In this document: positions 25,240 to 37,150 of the stretch, one piece after another
Position numbering within the stretch: the stretch's first letter is position 1
Layout of the letters: every line of letters starts with the position of its first letter
Source: Bettongia penicillata ogilbyi
Taxonomy: Eukaryota; Chordata; Mammalia; Diprotodontia; Potoroidae
Reading direction: 5' to 3'
Length of the DNA stretch: 64,000 nucleotides
Assembly: GCA_023548195.1 (NCBI GenBank)
Contig: JAJHZJ010000121.1
Span: 5,884,058-5,948,057, forward strand
Position numbers and translations under genes: made by a program
Notes under the pieces: model-generated
The model's database searches: none
Seen by the model: the letters and a program-made list of their open reading frames with translations, nothing else
Told to the model about the DNA's origin: nothing

Positions 25240-26100
25240 CTTAAAAATGCTCTGAATCACTAATAATTAAAGAAAAGAAAATTGAAACAAGTCTAAGGTA
25301 CCAACTCATATATATCAGATTGGCTATTATGAAAGAAAAAGTACAAATGCTGGAGGGGATATGGAAAAATAGGGAAACTAATGTCCTGTTGGTAGAGTTG
25401 ACCTGTGACCTGATCTGATCATTTTGGAGAATAATTTGAAACTATGCCCAAAGCATTATAAAACTGTACATACCCTGTCATCCTGCAATAAGACTACTAA
25501 GTCTATTCCAGAAATTCAAGAAAAAGGAAGAGAACCTTTATTAAAAACAGCAACATACATATGGCAGCTCTTTTGTGATGGCAAAGAATAAGAAATTTAG
25601 GGGATGTCCATGAATTGGGGAGTGGTTGAATAATTTGTAGTCGATGATATGATAGAATACTATTGTGCTATAAGAAATGACAAGGGGAATGGTTTCACAA
25701 AAACGTGGGAAGACTTTTCTATTAAATTATGCAAAGTGAAGTGATCAGAAAAACATTGCACACAATAGCAGAAATATTGTATAGATGAGCAACTGAAAGA
25801 CAGTTTCTTTGAATGATCTTCAATAATTCTAAAGGACTCATAAAAATACTATTTGCTTCAAGAAAAAAGAACTGATGAACTGTGAGTGCACATCAAAATG
25901 TGCTGTTTTTCACACTATTTTTTAAAATATGGCTAATATGAAACTATATTTTTCATGAGTTTGCAGATAGAATGAATATTATATTGATTACCTTCTCAGT
26001 GGGTGGAAGAACTAGAAGGAGGTAAAGAATTTGGAATTCAAATTAAATAGCATGGTAAAATAAGTGAAAAGTATATTTGTAATATACTTTAAAGCCCATT
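25240..26100 (+). mobile_element. L1 3' end, plus strand
   Basis: This 5'-truncated L1 has 'ctattgtgctataagaaatg' near 25660, a section on 'gcagctcttttgtgatggca' near 25564, and the 3' end near 26030 ('gaatttggaattcaaatt'). It overlaps in element coordinates with the minus-strand L1 just upstream, so these are two insertions rather than one inverted copy. Confidence 0.8.
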
Positions 26101-27189
26101 ATTACATTTATAGTAGTACACATTTAAGGAAATTTTTGTTGAAATTTTAGAAAAAGATTCCCAGAGCAAAAGAACCTCAAAATGTTGGATAGGCCCTCTG
26201 TGGAAAATGCATGAATACTATAACCTACAACTGATGAACTCTCTGTACTGAAGCCCACCCACAACAACCCTCCACATATTGATATATTCCTATTTAAGAA
26301 ATGAAGAATAGTTCATTTCTTTTTGGAAAATGAATACAAAGAGTAATAGAGTTTTAGTTTTTTTATTGGGTACACATATGTATGTATATATAGACATATG
26401 TGTGTGTGCGCATCCCCTCCCTGCCCCCTAAGGAGTACATCCTACTTAAAAAGGTATTCACATCCCAATTCTTGAACTACAAGGAAGTCATTCAATATCC
26501 TTAGAAAATGAAGATGAATGATTTCATTTCTTCAGATTATTGGGATGACCACTTGGGGAGAACATCTATAAGCACCATGGAACAAGAACCCTGATCTTCT
26601 GTTACCAGACAAAACCACTGTTGAGATGAAGAGGGAAGTATTTTTTTGTAATCTGTTTTTTATGTATAAAGTTTTCCATGAAGAAAAATGGTTTATTATT
26701 TTAAATATTGGGTACATTATTCCTTAACGCAACTCATCAAAAATAAAAAGAATCTGAAAAACTCACCACTACAATTTACTTATATTGTGTGCCATGTGAT
26801 CGGTCGTGAAACCTCCCACATAAAGATGCTTAGTTATAAGCAACACAATTTTTCCCCTGAATTTCACCTACTTTACTAAATGTTGCTAGGCTACAGTAGC
26901 CATTATGTCAGTTACCATCTGCTTTCTGTCTTAGTATTTTTTTGGCCAGTGTTTGCTTTCTTTACAATGAAGACAATGAAGAAAAATGATACATATGCAA
27001 TTTTGAAATAGAGTCCAACCATTTAAGAATCCATCCTTTAAGCATTCACTTAAACTCTTCATATATAATGATATTTGCATGTAATTTCATAATCATTTAC
27101 TATTCTCATAACATCCAAAGAATGAAATGAAACATCTCAGTCAATAAATCTGTTTCAATCAATTACTGGTCAAAAACTAAGCCTAATTT

Positions 27190-29275
27190 TTTTGTCCTCA
27201 TTCCTCCTCTCTTCTTCTCAATCCTACACTATGTAATTCCCTGTCATGGTGACCATATTCCCCTTAATTCTGGACCTCTTTCTCTCACACCCCTTTCACC
27301 TATTAGCCCTCACTGAAATCTGCCTTCCCTTAATGAGACTTCAACCCTATTAATTCTTTCCAGTACTGGCTGGGCTTTCTCTAACATCTTCTAACATGTT
27401 AGTCTTAGATGGACAGTCAGAAAACTCTTGGCCTCCCCAATGTGAATTCCATATATCCCTTTTCCTTCATCAGTAAGCAATCTTTCATCCTTTAAAATCA
27501 CTCAATCAATAATTTCTACCCAATCCAAAATATGGTGTCTGTAATATCAATCCTTCCCTCCTTAGGTTAATCTTCCTTCTTTCTTAAGAAATTCACTACC
27601 TAGCTCACCATCTCCCTCTCTTTCCCAGCTCCTGTTCTTACACTTAGTTGTTTCCTCTAAGTCACTAACATCCCAATTCCTCAGCCTTTTCAAATCTCAC
27701 AATCGATATCTATATGTTTATCATCATCCACAAACATTCCACTTTGGTGATTAGAAACCTTGACCTTTGTCTATCTGCTTATAATCTTTTATCATTCCAC
27801 CTCTCCTTATGCTCACTTTGCTAAGCCTGCTATTTACTACCATTTGGGTACCTTAAATCCTTTTGCCCTTCTGTACTTTCTCTTTTCATTAGTTTAACTC
27901 TGACTTTTTCCTTCCTAATCTTAGCCTATGAGTTAGCAACTTCAACTCTACACTGATCTCTGACCTTGTCTCTATGACCTAATCCCTATGTATCTCTTGT
28001 GAAACTTCAGCCCTGGAATACTTCTACTGTCCAACACCCATGTACTTACTCACTAACTGCTCATTGGATCCTGCCATTTCCCCTTATCTCTTCAGCCCTT
28101 TGTGGGGAAATTCCTTGAAAGGTCCTACAGTAGGTGGCTGCATTTTCTCTACTCTCATTTTTTTCTCCACTCCTTATAATCCAACTTCTGATCTCTTCAC
28201 TCCACTGAAACTTCTCTCTCCAAAGTTACCAATGATCTTTTTTATTTTCAAATTCAATGGCTTCTGCCCAACCATGTGCAGCCTTTGACTCTTGATCATG
28301 GTCTTCTCCTTGATACTTTCTTCTCTCTAGGTTTTCAGGACATTACTGTCTCCTAGTCTTCCTCCTAAGTATCAGACCGTTCCTTCTCTTCTTTGTCTGA
28401 TCCTCATCCAGATCATGCCCTTGAATCCTAAGATACCTGTAGAGCACTTTCCTAGGCTCTCTTCTCTTCTCTCTATATACTACTTCATTTAGGTGCAGCT
28501 AGGTGGTGCAGTGAATAGAGCACAAGTGCAGGAGTCAGGAGGACCTGAGTTCAAATCTCACCTCAGACACTTCACACTCACTACCTGGCAAGTCACTTAA
28601 CCCCAATTGCCTCATCCTGGGTCATCTCCAGTCAATCCTGATGAATATCTGGTCTCTGGATTCATTTGACTCTGAAGGAGAAGTGAGGCTGGTGACCTGC
28701 ACAGCCCACCCTCACTCAAAACAAAGTCAAGTGCAAGTCATGTCATTATTTCCCTGATGGCATGGTCTTCATCAGCAATGAAGGATGAACACACATACTT
28801 CATTTAGTGGTCTCATATACTCCCATGGATTTAATTATCTCTACTACTCTCTACTGATCATTCTCAAAGTTATGTAGTCTTCTCTTAACCCTACTGCTGA
28901 CCTCCAATCTTGAACCTGCAACAGCCTTTTGGACATCTCAAACTAGAAGTTCAATAGATATCTTAAACTCAACATGTGCAAAATAGAATACATTATCCTT
29001 TTCCCTAAACCCTTCCCCTCTTCTAACTTCCCTTGTACTGTCAATGGCACCACTGTCCTTTCCTCAATGCCTTCTAAGGTCTAGTTTCTTCCTTTTAAAT
29101 TATTTCCTATTTATTCATTATTTTGTTTGTACATTTTGTGTTAGCCTGTCATATCCTCCATTATATTGTGAGCTCCTTGAAGGCAAGGACTATATTTTTG
29201 TCCCCACTTTTTATCCCTAGTGCCTATGACAGGACATGAAACACAGTAGGTGTTTTATTGACTGACATTGTAACA
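27190..29275 (+). mobile_element. L2 LINE, about 2 kb with degenerate reverse transcriptase, split by a SINE
   Basis: The plus strand reads as L2 reverse transcriptase through its 3' end. The region around 28220-28480 corresponds to the segment before and including the VPQG-like block, and 28808-28870 to the region around the YADD box. A later segment has 'ggacatctcaaactagaagt' and 'actcaacatgtgcaaaatag'. The 3' end at 29160-29270 has 'gtgagctccttgaaggcaag'. It is full of stops and the catalytic box is not intact. A SINE interrupts it at 28503-28795. Confidence 0.75.
28503..28795 (+). mobile_element. WSINE1-like SINE inserted in L2
   Basis: This runs from a tRNA-like head ('gtgcagctaggtggtgcagt') through 'gacctgagttcaaatctcac' to a 3' half ending 'gaaggatgaacacaca'. 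The 12-bp target-site duplication tacttcatttag is at 28491-28502 and 28796-28807. It is inserted into the reverse transcriptase-like L2. Confidence 0.92.
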
Positions 29276-29519
29276 TAAAAGTGATCCAGAATTCTTGAAG
29301 GCAAAGACAGCAACACATTAGCTGTTTCAATTAAAAACCTAATTAACTTTTAAAGCACAAGTTACAACGTACTTATATGTTATCTAAGAGTCAGTCTACT
29401 CTGGAGAAGACTTACCAAGAGAAAGCTGGCAATCATATTTTGGACTACATTTTTTAGCCAAAATAGCTCATGAAGAATATCCAGTAATCTCTACAAATAG
29501 GGATTGTTGTGTTTGTTGT

Positions 29520-29590
29520 ATTTGTATCCTAGTGCTTAGAGACAATACATTGCACATAACTGATACTTAATGAATTTTTAGAGACTGAAG
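29520..29590 (+). mobile_element. L2 3' end fragment
   Basis: 'tgtatcctagtgcttagaga' and 'actgatacttaatgaattt' are a shortened L2 terminus. Confidence 0.45.
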
Positions 29591-30200
29591 AATCGTGATA
29601 AGCATCAGTAAAAGTGGAATAATAAGAAAGTCAAGTTCCAAAATACTGAATCATTTTCCTGAACATCTTAATAATTACTATCAGTCATGTTTCCCCTTTT
29701 GTAAATATCCATTCCCTCTTGTATTTCATCTCTACTAATCACTAGTGTGATGGTTAATGGCCCTGTATGAAGTGCAGGGTTCTATGTTTAATAAGCCTCT
29801 CCTCTACAGAGGAGAAGTAACAGTAAGGACTTTCCATGTCCTCCATCAACCTGCATTTTATCTTCTGTCTGTCCCTCAGCCGCAGTGCTATCTATCCACC
29901 CACCAACCAGTCACTTACCCATCTACTCCAACAGAAAGAACTGCTGCAGTCCTCAGCCAGAATTCTCAACTAATGACAGTATTCTCTCTTCAGCGCTTAC
30001 AAGTTCCTCAGTCACTAACTGAGATTCTTCTCCCTCTAGCTAAGCTACCCCAGAATGTATGTGTGGCTAGACTGGCATTGGTTGTAATACCCTTTGCAAT
30101 CATCTACAATTTGTCTGTTAACTCCCTCACAAGTTGTTGTTTTTTTGTCTTAAGAACTGTCTTGCCTCTACTGTTATCCCTGAGTCACTGAGTTCAACAG
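29590..30200. other. Unassigned stretch with the longest open frame
   Basis: A plus-strand frame at 29757-30191 stays open for 144 codons. It is rich in Leu, Pro and Gln with a hydrophobic C-terminal half, but I recognise no domain. A chance frame or a decayed retroelement reading frame are both possible. Confidence 0.3.
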
Positions 30201-30216
30201 TAAAAACTTTATATAT

Positions 30217-30217
<1 letters not shown>

Positions 30218-30281
<64 letters not shown>
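30218..30281. repeat. (CA)n(TA)n compound microsatellite
   Basis: About 15 CA units run directly into about 16 TA units. Confidence 0.95.
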
Positions 30282-30284
<3 letters not shown>

Positions 30285-30931
30285 TTATATGTATAACCAA
30301 ACCCTATTTTAATTGATATTTTGTTCTCAGTTTGGCTAAAGTAGACCTCTCTACGGCACTACTTAATATCTCTCTAACTTATCTATACTCACGTCTTACT
30401 GCATCTGTCCATATACAGTTGGCACCTATTATTTATTTATTTCATGATTAGTAGATAGAAGACAGAAAATAATCACCCTTTACAGATAAATCTTTCTAAA
30501 ATTGTAGACTATCCTTAAGCAATATTCAACTTAATTTTATTTCATGTTCATATTCATTCAAGATTCATTGAATGATATCATAACCAATAGATAAGAAAAA
30601 GAGTCCCTAACTTAACTAGAAGTACCTGAATTATAAAATAAACAAAATAAATCAAATATTAAGCTATAAACACTGATGCAGGACATTTTTAATCCACAAA
30701 GCAAACAGAAATTTTTAATTTAATTTAATGTTAATAATAAAATTATAATGAAATTAGTATATGAATCTATGTTTGATATGTTTTATAATGATTATAACAG
30801 AGAAATATAATCAACCTAAAAATGGCAGAGTGGACTAGAAAATATAGGGGGAGAGATGGAGAGAGTGGAAGTAGAAGGGGTAGGTAGGCTCCTCCCACTT
30901 TCATATTTCATCTTGTAATTCTCTTTCTCTT

Positions 30932-30985
30932 TTACACACACACACTCTCTCTCTCCCTCTCTCTCTCTCCCTCCCTCTCTCTCTC

Positions 30986-31047
<62 letters not shown>
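30932..31047. repeat. (CA)n then (CT)n polypyrimidine tract
   Basis: A short CA run leads to about 103 bp of CT with a few CC interruptions (30945-31047). The gene strand carries the GA version. Confidence 0.95.
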
Positions 31048-31049
<2 letters not shown>

Positions 31050-31299
31050 TTTGTTGGTTAGAATTTGTAACTTAGGCTACTGTGATTATTGAAAAATTAT
31101 CTTCCCTATTTTTAATTTTTAAAAAATGATTTTTTATGTTTTTTTAGATAAAAATAAGTAGACTGATGAATATGTGACTTCTATAATTCTGTAGATCATT
31201 GGCCCTACCTAAGGGAAAAGATTAGTTTCCAGTAACTGCTGACAACTAAGTTTTTTTTTACTCTGAAGTACAAATCCATACAAATTCCCATGCCTAATT

Positions 31300-31735
31300 T
31301 TACATTACTCTCCCTTTATGCACTCTACTTTACAGCCAAGTTCTTATAGCCCATTTTCACACCATCTCCCACCTCTAAGTATTTTTCTAAACTCTGCCCC
31401 AATTCTGAATTCCACTTTTTCTTTGCCCACATTTTTTGTAATCCTTATCTACTTTCAAAGTTCTACTTGGCTACAAGGTATCTTTGAGAAGAAAGCTTCT
31501 TCCTGGTTCCTCCAGATATCAGTTATCTCTCCTTTTTCAAATATTCCTAGAATGCTTTGCCTGATTTCTTCTTTGTCCCTTTAACTAGCTACTTAAACTT
31601 ATCTGTATACTCATTCTATACCCCCTTTAGAAATATAAAGACCATTATTAGTTCAAGAATTGTTCCAGTTGTTATTTTTGTTTTTATATCCCCAGTGCCT
31701 TTGGAAGTAGGACATGATGAATATGTGTTGAATTA
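31300..31735 (+). mobile_element. L2 LINE, reverse transcriptase tail to 3' end
   Basis: 'agccaagttcttatagccca', 'ctttcaaagttctacttggc' and 'atatccccagtgcctttgga' keep the L2 order. The element's own 3' end reads 'ttgaattaaattc'. Confidence 0.6.
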
Positions 31736-32079
31736 AATTCAATTCCTATTTTACGAATTAAGAAACTAAGGCTTTTAAAAAAGGTAAGTAATTTACTGGT
31801 ACTTTTAAATATTTAAAACTAGATGTAACTGAAATATCCTTACCTTAAATACAGTACTCTTACTAAGTTTCCCCATTGACAACTATCTCTTTGCTACTTG
31901 TTGTAACATTACAGATTCTACAAGCTTCTCAACAGACAATCCTAATATTTTATAGAACTTTCAGGCATTTTTTTTCTTTAATTCTAAAAACTTCAAGGGT
32001 AGGGTGTGGTCATGATACAGAAAAATATTACCTATCCTGTTACTATGTCAGTTTAAAATAACATTACTGAAAGAAGATT

Positions 32080-32290
32080 CAAGTTCAATGTTCACAAGAT
32101 CATACATTTAGAACTGGAAGGAAGCCTGAAGGAATCTGGTCAACTTTCTTATTTTTCACTCGAGGAAACAGAGAAGCAGAGAGATTAGGAGATTTGCCCA
32201 TGGGTCATTAAATGGCAGAAACTGTGTTGGAATTTAAGTACTCTGACTCTAGATCAGGTGGTCTTTCCACTGTACCACACAATCTCTTCT
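32080..32290 (-). mobile_element. MIR-type SINE
   Basis: 'tcatacatttagaactggaa' is followed by 'cgaggaaacagagaagcaga' and 'ccatgggtcattaaatggca', ending 'ctttccactgtaccac'. Confidence 0.65.
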
Positions 32291-32681
32291 TTCTAGTGAA
32301 GGAAAGATAAAGCTTGCAAAAATGCATAATTAAAAGCCCAAGATAATTTTCAGTTACTTAAAGTAAGTTATTTAGATAGTTGTTGGTCTACCGGTTAGAA
32401 ATTCTTCTTTCCTTCTGATCTCTGACTCCATATTGGGAGAGACATCATGGTACAGTGGGATTTCTAATCATTAAGCCAGTCAATAGACATTTATTAAGCA
32501 CTTAAAAGTTGCCAGGCACTGTGCTAAGCACTCAGGCTGCAAATAAAGGCAAAAGAGATAGCCTTTATTCTCAAAGAACTCACAGTCTAATTAGGAAGGC
32601 AAAATGAAAACAACTGTATACAAACAAGATATAGATACACAATAAATTAGAGGGAAGGTGTTATCATTAAGAAGTTATCAA

Positions 32682-33023
32682 TGGCTAAGAATTGAAAATT
32701 GAGGGGGTGCCCATCAATTGGGAAATGGCTAAACAAGTTATGATATATGAATGTAATGGAATACTATTATTCTATAAGATATTATGAGCAGGCAGACTTC
32801 AGAAAAGTGTTGAAAGACTTGTATGCACTGATGCTGAGGCAAGTGAGCAGAATCAGAACATTTTACACAATAACAGCAACATTGTAGGATGACTAACTTT
32901 GTTATCTCTGCTTATCAATGCAAGGATCTAAGACAACTCCAAATGATTCATAATGGAAAATGTTATCCACACCAGAAAAAGAACTATGGAATCTAAATTC
33001 AGGCTGAAGCATACTATTTTTGT

Positions 33024-33087
<64 letters not shown>

Positions 33088-33298
33088 TTATTTCTTCTTT
33101 CCTGTGATTTCCCCTATTGTTTCTAACTCTACAATATGACTAATGCAGAAATATGTTTAATAAGAATGTATGTGTTGAGCCTGTCTCATATTGTATATTG
33201 TCTTGGAGTGGGGAATGGGAGGGAAGAGGAGAAAATTTGGAATTCAAAATCTTATGGAAGTGAAAGGTGAAAACTAAAAACAAATAAATATTTTTAAA
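32682..33298 (+). mobile_element. L1 3' end inserted into an L2
   Basis: A 5'-truncated L1 starts in the terminal ORF2 segment and ends at an A-rich tail ('aaacaaataaatatttttaa'). It interrupts a minus-strand L2, which resumes at about 33300. A decayed target-site duplication of about 13 bp is plausible: aagaagttatcaa at 32669-32681 and aagagaatatcaa at 33299-33311. A 60-bp TC tract (33026-33085) sits where the L1 3' region has a pyrimidine run. Confidence 0.88.
33026..33085. repeat. (TC)30 microsatellite inside an L1 3' region
   Basis: Sixty bases of uninterrupted TC sit at the pyrimidine-rich part of the L1 3' untranslated region. Confidence 0.95.
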
Positions 33299-33424
33299 AA
33301 GAGAATATCAAGAATGACTTCTTGTAGAAAGAAGGTGAGCTTTTAGGTGGAACTTGAAAGAAGATAGGGAAATCAATAGGTAGAACTGAAAAGGAAAAGT
33401 ATTCCAGGTACATGAGATAGATTA

Positions 33425-33570
33425 AGGTTCTGGTTCAGCTACTTATTAACAGTATCACTTTGAGTTACTTACTTAATCTATAGATCCTTACTTCCTTCAT
33501 CTGTAAAAAGTAGATAATATTAGAGGTATTGCCTACCTCTAATAGATACTATAAGAAAAAAAGTCATATA
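33425..33570 (+). mobile_element. MIR-type SINE
   Basis: 'gctacttattaacagtatca', 'ctacttccttcatctgtaaa'-like text and 'tacctctaatagatac' follow the MIR core order, diverged. Confidence 0.45.
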
Positions 33571-33574
33571 AGTG

Positions 33575-35560
33575 TGGGAGGTTTTGGCTACGTCATACCT
33601 TTAGATGTTTCTCCTTTATTAATGGCACACTACATTCATTATTCTATCTCTGTTCTAACTGCTTAAACTCTACCTGAAAAACTTTAAACAGGGAATAAAA
33701 TAGAATATCACAATGGTACCTGCCTATAGCATAGTATGTGCTTCATACATGCTGGTGTAGCCTTATCTCAACTCCCTCTCTTCGAGATTAGCTCCAGGTT
33801 CCAGAACAATGTTCTATCTCACTCTCAGGGCTCTAGGGGTAGCACTAAGGAGACATGTATGAATCTCTTTGGCTTTCAAAGCAAGCCGTGCTCTGTTTTA
33901 TTATTTATTGTTTCTATGTTCATTTGCTTTGCATCAGTAGCATGCATGTATTATATAGCATGTATTTCTTAACTATGTATAATTTGTGGTTAGCTATGTG
34001 CACACTATCTGGCTCATTGTATATAGCCTATACATGCTATTGTCACATGAATTTAATAGTCATTCCAGCAAGGCCAAGGCTGACTCCCAAGCAAAGAGGA
34101 GCTTAAATCACTAAAGACTCTGGAAGTGATACTTCTTTCCATCTCAAGAAGTGGGAAAGCAATCTTACGATCAGAAATGGAAGTTTTTTCCCACCTTGAG
34201 ATTTAAAGTCTTCTGGAGAGAGAATATTGCTAATTTCTGGATTTGATTACAAACTGTACTTCACATTTCCCTCAAGGTTTAGTATATGGGAGTGGGGAAA
34301 GATATTTGAAAAGGATAATATAAAACCTCCCCAAGTCACAAAGGAGGTATGCAGGATTGGAACTATGGAATTTGCCAAATATTCTCCAATAGATTGACTG
34401 TAGACAGCAAATATTACCAAGGAACTGGAGCAGGCAGCATAATAGTTGGACTCCACTGATTATTCCACACATTTAAAAGTAATTACCTTTGTCATGGAGG
34501 ATTGAATCAATCAATTAGAACCTAGATCAAATCTGATACGTATTCCTCTTTGCATCTAAGTTACTGCATGAAAGAATTGGTTGCCACATAATGAATTTGC
34601 CTTAAAAGAGAAGCTGTTTTAGAAGCAGATGGAGAATCTTGGGGTCTAGAAGTAGAGAGGAAGGGCTAGAGCTGAACCAAGAGTTGGCCAGCCCAGGGTA
34701 ATTAATCAAAGGAGAAAGAGACATTGTGACTGAACTGTGGCATAGAAGGAAAACACTGGGGAGGTTATTCACTTACAAGCATCTCAAAGTGCAAAACCTG
34801 GGTTAGCACCACATGTGTACCACTTGCTCAAGGATTGAAGTAAATTTGAGGAAAATGTCTATTCTTTCCTCCTAAGAATTGTCTCTGCTATTAGATTGAT
34901 TCAAGGAGGAATACAGATATTATCTGCTGTGTTTACCCAAACATTTCTAGTTACCACTGCCTTAAGCATAAAGATGGTAGGGATTATCTAGAGAGAAATA
35001 TGAATGCATATTTAGACAAAGTCCAATCTCTGCCTAAATATTAGGAAATATCCTAACTGGAAGCTCAACATGTGATTGAACACATAACTTTTCATCCAAA
35101 GGAAATTGCTGAAAGTGCAGATTAGGAACTACACAAACTGTTGGGAACATTTAAAATGAGGTAATTATTGTACAGGAATGTTATACTTACCTCAGTGATT
35201 GATTGCTTGAACCCAACTAGAGCAATCACCTAAATACTACTTCTATCCTTTCAGGGTCAAATGAAACAAAGAGCTAAAATAGCATGTCAGCTCTTTGTGC
35301 TAGCAAGATGCTTCACCAAAATCTCCACAGCAGGGAAAAAAATATATACAAATTGAGTAGGCGGATGTTTCCCTAGAAAAATAGAGTTTTTATTGCATAA
35401 AGATTTTTTTCCCATCTGTACTAGTTCTACACCCTGCGGAAAAAATTTAGATGACAAGCAGGTTTGAAGAGATTGCCAACACCTTCAACATTTATAAAGT
35501 TTCATACTTGGCTAATGAAAAAATGGAGACATCGATTTATTAAATAATATCCTTTTGAGG
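33575..35560. other. Repeat-poor intronic stretch with a hairpin
   Basis: No gene or known transposon is recognised. The notable structure is an imperfect inverted repeat around 34117-34226, described as a separate entry. Confidence 0.4.
34117..34226. repeat. Imperfect inverted repeat
   Basis: The best stem pairs atctcaagaagtgggaaa (34141-34158) with the complement tttcccaccttgagat (34187-34202), leaving a 28-nt loop and one two-base bulge. Weaker pairing extends outward (tctggaag against cttctgga-like text). Confidence 0.6.
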
Positions 35561-35569
35561 TGTGAAAAT

Positions 35570-35800
35570 CTGGCAGAGCAACAAAAGATATTGCTTCTCC
35601 TAATTCTGAAGTCAAGGATAAAATGTTACCATTGGAAGAGGTCTTTATGATCATCCAACCAATCACTTTCATTTTACAAATGAGGAAACTGTGACTCAAA
35701 TAGGTTGAGACTTGTCCATGATCATTTATGCTATTAGTGTCAGACCCATGCCAGATATCCCAATTGCTAGCCTGGTGTCCTTTCCATTATACCATGTTGC
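35570..35800 (-). mobile_element. MIR-type SINE
   Basis: 'tcattttacaaatgaggaaa' leads to 'gacttgtccatgatcattta', and the far end reads 'cctttccattataccatg', the reversed head. Confidence 0.6.
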
Positions 35801-35869
35801 ATCTATCCAACTCATTTGCTCTTCTCTCAGTTCCACAAACTTTTAAGTTAGATCAGGACTATCCTTACC

Positions 35870-36050
35870 TAAATTCTGAACATTACTTGCCTCCAAGACC
35901 CACTTTTGAGCATCAGAATCTCATTGTAAGAACATCTGTGTTAGATATAGACTTTTTAATATTCTTATGCTTTTTGACTTTGTTTTTCTCTATATTCCCA
36001 ATGCGGTTTCTAGCACACATAAAGCACTTAATAAATGGTTATTGACTTGA
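35870..36050 (+). mobile_element. L2 LINE 3' end
   Basis: 'tttgactttgtttttctcta', 'ttcccaatgcggtttctagc', 'acataaagcacttaataaat' and 'ttgacttgac' form a recognisable terminus. Confidence 0.65.
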
Positions 36051-36142
36051 CTTACCATAAGGAATTTGTGACAAAAACCACACACAAAGGTCCATTACAG
36101 CATGGTAGAGAACATTTTAGATGGTTTTAAATAGATGAATAT

Positions 36143-36188
36143 CTTAAAATAAAACTTGTATTTTAAACTTTCTGTATCTTTATCCAAA
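36143..36188. repeat. Direct repeat partner A (of 36977-37023)
   Basis: 'aaaacttgtattttaa' and 'tctttatccaaa' recur 834 bp downstream, allowing mismatches. The second copy lies inside the interrupted SINE. Confidence 0.6.
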
Positions 36189-36489
36189 CTTTTTTTTTTG
36201 AGGTTCAGTTCTGACATCTCACAGGATAGGTTTTAGCCTGAAGCAAACTGTTTATAACCAACTTAAAAACCTCTTGAGATATATCACTAATATCCTAGAA
36301 ACATTATGGCCATGACAAAAATGACTGCTGTCATTTTGAGGAAGGAAGATTTCCACAGGGAGTAGTCATCGCCAACATTGCCATTATGATCATCTACATC
36401 CATATCAGGGCACTTTCATGTCCCCTTGGGTGTCATTAGGATACATTTATCTACCTTTTTGAAAACAAATGCAACCTGAAATAAAATGA

Positions 36490-36640
36490 TCATGTACCTT
36501 TGTCTGTGATGCCCTATGGTCTTTTTACTTTTTCCTGTCCATGGTTTTACCAATTAGGTCATATTTTGTTTTTCTTTATATTTCTAGCCCTTATTATAGA
36601 GACTAAAACATAGTAGACACTTAATAAATGTTTCAAGATT
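36490..36640 (+). mobile_element. L2 LINE 3' end
   Basis: The terminal module reads 'tagcccttattatagagact', 'aaaacatagtagacacttaa', 'taaatgtttc'. Confidence 0.6.
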
Positions 36641-36784
36641 AACAGACTCTAATTTATCAAATTATCAGAAATTTTTATTGAATTCTATTTTCAAAGCCCA
36701 TTTTCACATCTCAATAAAATGGAGAATGAAAATTGAAAAATGAAAACACTGAATTATATTTTCAAATGCCATTCTGACTTTATC

Positions 36785-37150
36785 AGGCAGCTAAGTAGAG
36801 TTGTAGAGAGAGTGCTAGATGAAGAGTAAGGAAGATCTGAGTCGCACTTAAGACACTTCTAGATTGTGACCCAGGGCAAGTCATTAACATCTCTGTGCCT
36901 CATTTTTATCATCTGTAATTCAAGAAAATAACTAACATTATAGAGAGCATTTAGCTGATTTGAAAAAGGAAATAATTTTAAACTAAAACTTGTATTTTAG
37001 ATGTTCTAGATCTTTATCCAAATGGCTATTATAATCTAGTGATAACTGAGAGCTAGAATAGCCAGATTCCCAGGGTTGTTATGAGAATTAAGTAATCTAA
37101 TTATCATTGCAAACTTTAAAGTACTATATAAATGCTAGTTATTATTGTTG
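36785..37150 (+). mobile_element. Mar1/MIR-type SINE, apparently interrupted
   Basis: The head and core ('aggcagctaagtagagttgt', 'gacccagggcaagtcattaa') and the 3' half ('cagggttgttatgagaatta', 'taaatgctagttattattgt') are separated by about 120 bp of unrelated sequence at 36945-37065. Confidence 0.6.
36977..37023. repeat. Direct repeat partner B (of 36143-36188)
   Basis: The text 'taaaacttgtattttag', then 'tctagatctttatccaaa', matches the copy near 36.15 kb. It sits in the insert that splits the SINE at 36785-37150. Confidence 0.6.

Larger units (their letters stand above)
32464..33415 (-). mobile_element. L2 LINE 3' end, split by an L1
   Basis: The L2 terminus ('cagtcaatagacatttatta', 'gttgccaggcactgtgctaa', 'actcacagtctaattaggaa') is broken at about 32680 by an L1 3' end and resumes near 33312 ('gaatgacttcttgtagaaag', 'agtattccaggtacatgaga'). 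Confidence 0.8.
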
